From: Phaeosaccion multiseriatum
Lineage: Eukaryota > Ochrophyta, other classes
Direction of reading: 5' to 3'
Assembly: GCA_965112735.1 (NCBI GenBank)
Contig: OZ218964.1
Span: forward strand, 1,984,001-2,048,000
Length of the DNA: 64,000 bases
Below the pieces are notes generated by a model that saw only the letters and a list, made by a program, of their open reading frames with translations, ran no database searches and was not told where the DNA came from. The translations under genes were made by a program, and so were the position numbers. Of this stretch, positions 57,127 through 64,000 are shown piece by piece (within the stretch, counting starts at the first letter, position 1; every line of letters begins with the position of its first letter).

Positions 57127-59484
57127 GTGTCACCTCTCATCGTGCCTTCAGGGATTGGGGGAGAGGGCCCTGCAGGGAACGAGGGCCGGCCCCCACGCCG
57201 CCCTCCGGAGCACACGTTGGTGAGCAGCTTGGCTCCTCGAGGGTTGGAACGGCCGCCCCGTCGGCCCCCCGAAGTCCCGTGCTACCAAAGGCCTGCTGAT
57301 CGGGCGTGGGTGGAGCGGACATTCCTCAGTGACGCAGCATTTGGACGCCGCGCCAATGGGGAGGAAAGTTTTTCATCTTCCGTCGTCGAGCACCATGGCC
57401 GTGGCCTCATCGCCTTCCACGGAGACTTGGGGGCCTACCTTGCTTGGCTCGGCCCTCCCTTCGCTCCCACCTACTTCGACGCCGCACGGATTGAGCGCTA
57501 CTTCGGCAACGTCCCTTTATGGTCACATCTCCATGAGCTTACCACCAACGGTGCCACCGTCCCTGGCACCTTCTTCTCCGTCCCCTCCGCCCAACGAGAC
57601 GCGTACGGGAACCACCCCTCGGGACGAGAGCATCCTACGGTGCTGGAGGACCTCGCTGTGACTAGCTCGTTGGAGGGGAAAGTGTTGCTGGTACCGGTGG
57701 AGCTGGCGCGCCAGGTTTTTCCGGACTTGCGCCCCAACCCCCTAGGCCTCCTCCAAAAGAAGAGCGGCGAGTGGCGCCTCATCACCGACCCCACCTTCGC
57801 CTCTTCCGACGGAGAGCCTACGTCCAACAGCCAGACCGACAAGGAGGCTTTAGTCAACATGAAGGGCCACGACGCTTTAACGGAATTCCTCACTTACTTG
57901 GTTCGGCGGAGCCTTTCTCTCGACCCCTCCGAGTGGGATATTCTCATCTCCAAGACCGACGTCAGCTCTGCGTTCAACTGGATCTTCTACTCCCGCCAGG
58001 CCGGCCTCTGGCCTTTCTTCTGCTCGGTCGTTGGAGCAGTGTGCGTTTTCGACTTACGCTGCGGATTTGGCCCTTGCTCTAGCCCCTCTTTCTACTTCGT
58101 CTTGGCCCAGAGTCTCGTCGCCGTCATCTGCGCTACGGCTCTCACCACTCATCTCGTCATCCCTGCTTGTTGCAACGGCCTCATCCCGGGCATGGAGCTG
58201 ATTGATGTGGAGGAGCAACGGCCAATCCAACGGCGACAGTTACGGGGTACTCCGACGGCGGTTGGGGAAATTCCAGAGCACCATGCTGTGGTTCACGGCG
58301 ACGACCTCAGTGCCGCCAAAGCAGCTCGACGGGGCCTCCCCTCCGCCGAGCGGGCCGCCCCCCTCCTCCAGCTCAGCAGAATCATCACGGCGATGCACTA
58401 CAACCTCTTCGGCTGGCCTGGGGAAAATCCACATGTTTCCTCTTGCATCAATCTGGCGAAGCATGGGAAGGAGGGCCCCTGGCGTTCCGTGCAGCGAGTT
58501 TTGGGCATCATGATCGACACGGAGGCCGGCACTGCCTCTCTGCGTCCCGACAAGCTCGCCGAACTGCACGCTCTGTTGGCGGAGTGGCCTCCAACTCGCA
58601 CCGTTTGCACGCTGAAGGAGCTTCAATCTTTTATCGGCAAGCTCCGCAGCATCAGCTTCTGCATTCGCCCCGGCCGTTACATGCTTCGTCAGCTCACCAA
58701 TCTCACCAGAGGCTGTGGTACGGGTCGTTTTACCGGGCGTACGAAGCTCTTTCTGGACGACGACGCCCTCTTCGACCTCCAGCGCTGGCGGCATCTTATC
58801 TGCGTGTGGGGGGTGAAAGATCCCTCTATCCTGGTGTGCCCTTTGGAGCTACTAGTCCCTCGCCAACCGGACGTTTGCCTCGACGGAGACGCGTCTGACT
58901 GGGGAGGGGGAATTGTATGGGCAGAGGCCTCCATGTTCGCACAGTGGCGCTGGCCTGCGGAGGTAGTAGCCCGACACCATACGGTCCCGAAATTGATCAC
59001 TGTAAACGATTTGGAGATGGGCGTGATCGTTACGGGCCTCTGCACCTTCTGGCTCCAACATCCAACAGCTTTCGACCTCTCAGCGGTGCTAGTGCGTGGC
59101 GACAACACCAGCAGCTTGTCTTGGGTAGAGAACCAGGGGGCCCCCAACAGCTCCATCAGCAACGGCTTGGCAGGGCTGGTGGGCCTCCTGGAGATCGGTG
59201 CTCGGTGCAGCCTCGACACCGTCCATGTCCCCGGACGCATCAACCTTATCCCCGATGACCTCAGCCGTGATTGGATTGAAAATCTCATCGGAACTGACCG
59301 CTCCTCCCCCATTGCCCCTCACCTACAGCCCCTCACTCAGTGGACGCAAATCATGCCGGACTCAATCGTTTTGGACGCGGTCTTCTCAGCTCTGCTCGGG
59401 CAGCCGCAGCAAGCGGTCTCCGCCCTAGCACCTTGGATCGCTACTCATCGGTCCAACGTCAATGGATGGAGTTCTGCCAACTAG
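57127..59484 (+). CDS. YR-2 reverse transcriptase-RNase H (ORF2)
   Basis: 785 codons from the GTG at 57127; actually open from just after the Gag UGA. RT motifs: GEWRLITDP, motif A KTDVSSAF (Asp278), motif B GFGPCSSPSFYF, and motif C VHGDDL with Gly-Asp-Asp preceded by His rather than Tyr-x. RNase H motifs: CLDGDASDWGGG (Asp586), NDLEMG (Glu630), VRGDN (Asp659) and PDDLSRD. The layout and DxLSR-like end of RNase H are typical of DIRS-order elements. There is no AUG before codon 245, so the product is probably a Gag-RT-RH fusion. It ends at TAG 59482-59484, inside the YR frame. It differs from YR-1 at only a few residues after residue 100. Confidence 0.92.
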   Translation: MSPLIVPSGIGGEGPAGNEGRPPRRPPEHTLVSSLAPRGLERPPRRPPEVPCYQRPADRAWVERTFLSDAAFGRRANGEESFSSSVVEHHGRGLIAFHGDLGAYLAWLGPPFAPTYFDAARIERYFGNVPLWSHLHELTTNGATVPGTFFSVPSAQRDAYGNHPSGREHPTVLEDLAVTSSLEGKVLLVPVELARQVFPDLRPNPLGLLQKKSGEWRLITDPTFASSDGEPTSNSQTDKEALVNMKGHDALTEFLTYLVRRSLSLDPSEWDILISKTDVSSAFNWIFYSRQAGLWPFFCSVVGAVCVFDLRCGFGPCSSPSFYFVLAQSLVAVICATALTTHLVIPACCNGLIPGMELIDVEEQRPIQRRQLRGTPTAVGEIPEHHAVVHGDDLSAAKAARRGLPSAERAAPLLQLSRIITAMHYNLFGWPGENPHVSSCINLAKHGKEGPWRSVQRVLGIMIDTEAGTASLRPDKLAELHALLAEWPPTRTVCTLKELQSFIGKLRSISFCIRPGRYMLRQLTNLTRGCGTGRFTGRTKLFLDDDALFDLQRWRHLICVWGVKDPSILVCPLELLVPRQPDVCLDGDASDWGGGIVWAEASMFAQWRWPAEVVARHHTVPKLITVNDLEMGVIVTGLCTFWLQHPTAFDLSAVLVRGDNTSSLSWVENQGAPNSSISNGLAGLVGLLEIGARCSLDTVHVPGRINLIPDDLSRDWIENLIGTDRSSPIAPHLQPLTQWTQIMPDSIVLDAVFSALLGQPQQAVSALAPWIATHRSNVNGWSSAN

Positions 59485-60470
59485 TGGAGGTACCACCTCT
59501 ACTTTTCGGAGACGATGACCCCCGGAACTCGGAAATCTTCATGGCTTTTCTGGCGTGGTGTCGTGAGGAGAAGGGCAATAAGGCGGCGACGTTGGAGGGG
59601 AAGGGACCGGCGGTGAATGCTCTGTTTTCTCGGGAAGGGATGAAAGGCCCCGCGGTGGGCAAGCAGGTGCAGTTGGTTCTCCGGAGTTACAGACTCACCG
59701 ATGGCGACTCCATCCCGCAGCTTCCGGTGGATGTAGCTCTTCTAGAGGCTACCAGAGGCGTGCTCAGCACGGAGGGGAGGAAGGGTACCATGCTCTGGGC
59801 GCTCATCCGGTTGGGGTGGTTTTTTCTGATGCGTGTGAGCGAGTTTGCCCCCTCCAATACGAGGGGGAGCGCAGACGTGCGCTACATCCTAACCCCTCTC
59901 GATGTCTCGTTCACAGACGCCTCGAACCGGGCCTACTCAGGGAGAGAAGCCCTTGCAGCCGTCGGCCGAGGGGTGCGGATGCTGCGCGTGACTTTGGCTT
60001 TCACAGGCAGCAAGACAGATGCGTTCAGGAAGGGAGAGGCACGTACGCACCAGAGGACAGGCGCCCCCACGCTTTGCCCGGTACTTGCTGCTGTGGACGC
60101 ACTCCGCTGCCACTTCGGCGGAGAGCAGGTACGCCCTCGAGAAGTTGGGGAAGGGCACACTCTCCTCGCCTCCTACACCGACGAGACTGGGCGAAGGACA
60201 TCCGTCACTTCCCACCAAGTCAGCAGAGCCCTCAAGGCTGGGGCAACGAGGGCTGGGAGGGACTCCAACCGGATCAGCGCTCACTCCCTGCGGAGTGGAG
60301 GTGCTACAGCCCTTGCAGCGGGCGGAGCAGACTGGCGCGCACTCCAGTTTTGGGGGCGCTGGTCGTCGACGACGGCTTTCCAGTACGCCCACAGGACCGT
60401 CCAGGAGGCTCTTGGCTGGGCGGGCCGCATGCTGACGGCAGATACGACTCCCCCGCAGGTACACGGATGA
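59340..60470 (+). CDS. YR-2 tyrosine recombinase (ORF3)
   Basis: 376 codons from a GTG at 59340; the first ATG is at 59466 (codon 43). Catalytic residues are Arg165, Lys225, His315-x-x-Arg318, Trp341 and Tyr349, all present. It overlaps ORF2 by about 145 nt in the -1 register. The helix STLDRYSSVQRQWMEFC begins before the ATG, which favours translation that enters the frame upstream. The ATG at 59466 overlaps the ORF2 stop by 19 nt and would allow reinitiation as an alternative. It differs from YR-1 at about four residues. Ends at TGA just before B. Confidence 0.9.
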   Translation: MDANHAGLNRFGRGLLSSARAAAASGLRPSTLDRYSSVQRQWMEFCQLVEVPPLLFGDDDPRNSEIFMAFLAWCREEKGNKAATLEGKGPAVNALFSREGMKGPAVGKQVQLVLRSYRLTDGDSIPQLPVDVALLEATRGVLSTEGRKGTMLWALIRLGWFFLMRVSEFAPSNTRGSADVRYILTPLDVSFTDASNRAYSGREALAAVGRGVRMLRVTLAFTGSKTDAFRKGEARTHQRTGAPTLCPVLAAVDALRCHFGGEQVRPREVGEGHTLLASYTDETGRRTSVTSHQVSRALKAGATRAGRDSNRISAHSLRSGGATALAAGGADWRALQFWGRWSSTTAFQYAHRTVQEALGWAGRMLTADTTPPQVHG

Positions 60471-60472
60471 AA

Positions 60473-60873
60473 GGGGGTGAAGCGGGGCGTAGGGCACTCA
60501 CCATGGTGACTTCCCTACCCTCCGCTACATCCGAAATGCAGTGTCCGCCCTCTGTGATAGAAGCGGCCCTCTTCTCAGACCAACTGGCCTCCGAAGAAGG
60601 AGCCCCTCACAGGGCTGCACTCTCCTAATGAAGAGTCCTTCCCCCAACATCCCCAGCCTTTGACTCACCGGCGCCCCATTCACAACTGACGACTGTGTGG
60701 ATGAGGAGCCCTACCACTTGCTCACTCACAGCTGGCGACGCCCTGGATGTTGAGGTCCGTCACTTCCCGCGACGACACTGAGGAGCACCTGTTCTTCCCC
60801 CGGCTCTCGCCGACGACAAGGGAGGAGGCCCCTCACTGCATTCCCGCCCCCACCCGAGCGCCACGACGGCGCG
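60473..60873 (+). repeat. B region of YR-2
   Basis: Noncoding 3' end starting gggggtgaagcgggg and ending with the hairpin GCGCC-ACGAC-GGCGC (60858-60872) followed by AAA. It contains tcaccatggtga within a longer inverted repeat and AGCCCC-TCAC-AGGGCT. Near-identical to B1 and B2 of YR-1. Confidence 0.85.
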
Positions 60874-60876
60874 AAA

Positions 60877-63800
60877 CCCCAAACGAGGCAGTTGCTGAGC
60901 TCGATATGCCCGCGCTATGCACTAGATCAGCGCAACAGGCCTAACCAACACACTACATCCCCACAACGAAGCCGAGTCGGGCATGGAGTGGCCTCAAAAT
61001 GCCCAATCTGACCCTTGGCTGGACCCAAAACCAGCATTTTGCGAAGTAAACACACCCCAAACGAGGCAGTTGCTGGTTATGATATGCCCGCGCCGGGCAC
61101 TGGCTCAGCACAATAGGCCTAACCAACACACTACATGCCCATAACAAAGCCAAGCCGGGCATGGAGTGACCTCAAAATGCCCAATCTGACCCTTGGCTGG
61201 ACCCAAAACCGGAATTTGCCAGACACGAACACCTCAAACGAGGCAGTTGCTGGTCTTGATATGCCCGCGCTGTGCGCTACTACAGCACAGTGGGCCTACC
61301 CGACACACTACGACGCCACAACGAAGCCAAGTCGGGCATGGAATGGCCTCAAAATGCCCAATTGGCACATGGCTGGACCCAAAACCGGAATTTGTGAGGA
61401 ACACACACCCCAAACGAGGCAGTTGCTGGTCCTGATCTGCCCGCGCTGTGCGCTATTACAGCACAGTGGGCCTACCAAACACACTACGACGCCACAACGA
61501 AGCCAAGTCGGGCATGGAGTGGCCTCAAAATGCCCAATCTGGCCCTTGCATGGCTGGACCTAAATTCAGCATTTATTAGGTAAAGACAACCCAAACAAGG
61601 CAGTTGCTGGCCTCGATATGCCCGCGCGGGGTGCTAGCTTCACTCTAATGGCCCAACCAACACACTGCATCCCCACAACGAAGCCGAGTCAGGCCTGGAG
61701 TGGCCTCAAAATGCCCAATGTGGCCCTTGGCTGGACACAAAATCGGTATTTAAAGGCACAAACACCCCAAACGAGGCAGTTGCTGAGCTCGATATGCCCG
61801 CGCTATGCACTACATCAGCGCAACAGGCCTAACCAACACACTACATCCCCACAACGAAGCCGAGTCGGGCATGGAGTGGCCTCAAAATGCCCAATCTGAC
61901 CCTTGGCTGGACCCAAAACCAGCATTTGCGAAGTAAACACACCCCAAACGAGGCAGTTGCTGATTATGATATGCCCGTGCCGGGCACTGGCTCAGCACAA
62001 CAGGCCTAACCAACACACTACATGCCCATAACAAAGCCAAGTCGGGCATGGAGTGCCCTCAAAATGCCCAATCTGACCCTTGGCTGGACCCAAAACCGGA
62101 ATTTGCCAGACACAAACACCTCAAACGAGGCAGTTGCTGGTCTTGATCTGCCCGCGCCGGGCACTGGCTCAGCACAACAGGCCTAACCAACACACTACAT
62201 GCCCACAACGAAGCCAAGTCGGGCATAGAATGGCCTCAAAATGCCCAATCTGGCACATGGCTGGACCCAAAACCGGAATATGCGAGGAACACACACCCCA
62301 AACGAGGCAGTTGCTGGTCTTGATCTGCCCGCGCTGTGCGCTATTACAGCACAGTGGGCCTACCCAACACACTACATGCCCACAACGAAGCCGAGTCGGG
62401 CCTGGAGTGGCCTCAAAATGCCCAATCTGACCCTTGGCTGGAATCAAAACCAGCATTTGCGAAGTAAACACACCCCAAACGAGGCAGTTGCTGGCCTTGA
62501 TATGCCCACGCCGGGCACTGGCTCAGCACAACAGGCCTAACCAACACACTACATGCCCATAACAAAGCCAAGTCGGGCATGGAGTGGCCTCAAAATGCCC
62601 AATCTGACCCTTGGCTGGACCCAAAACCGGAATTTGCCAGACACAAACACCTCAAACGAGGCAGTTGCTGGTCTTGATATGCCCGCGCCGGGCACTAGCT
62701 CAGCACAATAGGCCTAACCAACACACTACATCCCCACAACGAAGCCAAGTCGGGCATGGAATGGCCTCAAAACGCCCAATCTGGCACATGGCTGGACCCA
62801 AAACCGGCATTTGCCAGGCACAAACAACCGAAACGAGGCAGTTGCTGGTCTTGATATGCCCGCGCCGGGCACTGGCTCAGCACAACAGGCCTAACCAACA
62901 CACTACATGCCCACAACGAAGCCAAGTCGGGCATAGAATGGCCTCAAAATGCCCAATCTGGCACATGGCTGGACCCAAAACCGGAATTTGCCAGGCACAA
63001 ACAACCCAAACGAGGCAGTTGCTGGCCTTGATATGCCCGCGCCGGGCACTGGCTCTGCACAATAGACGTAACCAACACACTACATCCCCACAACAAAGCC
63101 AAGTCGGGCATGGAATGGCCTCAAAACGCGCAATCTGGCACATGGCTGGACCCAAAACCGGCATTTGCCAGGAACACACACCCCAAACGAGGCAGTTGCT
63201 GGTCTTGATCTGCCCGCGCTGTGCGCTATTACAGCACAGTGGGCCTACCCAACACACTACGACGCCACAACGAAGCCAAGTCGGGCATGGAGTGGCCTCA
63301 AAATGCCCAATCTGGCCCTTGCATGGCTGGACCTAAATTCAGCATTTATTAGGTAAAGACAACCCAAACAAGGCAGTTGCTGGCCTCGATATGCCCGCGC
63401 GGGGTGCTAGCTTCACTCTAATGGCCCAACCAACACACTGCATCCCCACAACGAAGCCGAGTCAGGCCTGGAGTGGCCTCAAAATGCCCAATGTGGCCCT
63501 TGGCTGGACACAAAATCGGTATTTGCAAGGCACAAACACCCCAAACGAGGCAGTTGCTGAGCTCGATATGCCCGCGCTATGCACTAGATCAGCGCAACAG
63601 GCCTAACCAACACACTACATCCCCACAACGAAGCCGAGTCGGGCATGGAGTGGCCTCAAAATGCCCAATCTGACCCTTGGCTGGACCCAAAACCAGCATT
63701 TGCGAAGTAAACACACCCCAAACGAGGCAGTTGCTGGTTATGATATGCCCGTGCCGGGCACTGGCTCTGCACAATAGGCCTAACCAACACACTACATGCC

Positions 63801-64000
63801 CATAACAAAGCCAAGCCGGGCATGGAGTGACCTCAAAATGCCCAATCTGACCCTTGGCTGGACCCAAAACCAGCATTTGCGAAGTAAACACACCCCAAAC
63901 GAGGCAGTTAATTGCTGGCCTTGATATGCCCGCGCCGGGCACTGGCTCTGCACAATAGGCCTAACCAACACACTACATGCCCATAACAAAGCCAAGTCGG
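60877..64000. repeat. 177-bp satellite block to the right edge
   Basis: About 17 monomers. Includes a second unoccupied equivalent of the S site at about 62230-62280, and the ttcagcatttattaggtaaa marker at about 61565 and 63340 (1775 bp apart). It continues beyond the window. No gene. Confidence 0.95.

Larger units (their letters stand above)
54664..60876 (+). mobile_element. YR-2: Ngaro/PAT-like tyrosine-recombinase retrotransposon, intact ORFs
   Basis: A (54664 to about 55365), Gag, RT-RNase H, YR, B (60473-60873). There is no A2-B2. The satellite cacaaac-A-cccc became cacaaac-A-gccggtt at the left and gcgcg-AAA-cccc at the right: four A, one from the target and three from the element. Without duplicated flanks and with all three frames open, this copy may be young or active. 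Its 3' 3.5 kb is almost identical to YR-1 while its A region and Gag differ. Confidence 0.9.

Noticed and set aside
54664-60876. Terminal inverted repeats and internal complementary region as in DIRS1
   Set aside because: A and B ends are not inverted copies of each other; repeats are direct and split, hence the Ngaro/PAT comparison.
1708-64000. CRISPR array
   Set aside because: Regular spacing, but the whole 177-bp unit is repeated with no unique spacers, and there are no cas genes.

Overview
This looks like eukaryotic nuclear DNA, almost entirely repetitive. A tandem satellite with a monomer of about 177 bp fills most of the window. It is interrupted by retrotransposons of the tyrosine-recombinase class (DIRS order, closest in layout to Ngaro/PAT elements), their non-autonomous relatives and relics. 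The organism cannot be named from the sequence. The GC-rich composition, low-complexity Ser/Gly/Lys and Asp/Glu coding-like tracts at the left edge, and Ngaro-like elements would fit a protist, an alga or a fungus-like organism, but this is a weak inference. There is no bacterial gene organisation, rRNA, tRNA or CRISPR.

Layout: 1-1707 is the only non-repeated DNA, with a possible 3' part of a host gene and then noncoding DNA. The satellite begins near 1708 and runs to the right edge. Between 12459 and 21677 it forms a higher-order repeat of about 2122 bp: nine monomers plus a 521-bp foreign insert, here called S. S occurs seven times in the window (S1-S7). Elements interrupting the array are: an A-end fragment (2943-3417); non-autonomous elements NA-1 (6269-10306, minus), NA-2 (21678-25795, minus), NA-3 (33012-35231, truncated, minus), NA-4 (43981-47168, minus) and NA-5 (48793-51970, plus); and two coding elements, YR-1 (36849-43977, minus) and YR-2 (54664-60876, plus). 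YR-1 and NA-4 lie head to tail in one 10.3-kb insertion.

The coding elements carry Gag, reverse transcriptase/RNase H (RT-RH) and tyrosine recombinase (YR) in that order. Gag and RT-RH share one reading frame and are separated only by a UGA, present in both copies. The YR frame overlaps the end of RT-RH in another frame. Each element has an A sequence at its 5' end and a B sequence at its 3' end. NA-1, NA-2 and YR-1 carry an additional B-A unit, giving the A1-body-B1-A2-B2 split-direct-repeat order known from Ngaro/PAT elements. Flanks show no target duplication, only conservation of a short A/T run, as expected if a DNA circle is integrated by the tyrosine recombinase. Truncated copies differ: they sit between duplications of 174 and 200 bp.

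The most unusual items are the UGA-separated Gag/RT frame, the accounting of A/T runs at four insertion sites, clustering of insertions in about 40 bp of the 177-bp monomer, the roughly 1.05-kb unexplained core carried by all NA elements, the mosaic build of YR-1, and a relic (S) inserted once and then amplified with the satellite, with unoccupied sites still visible.
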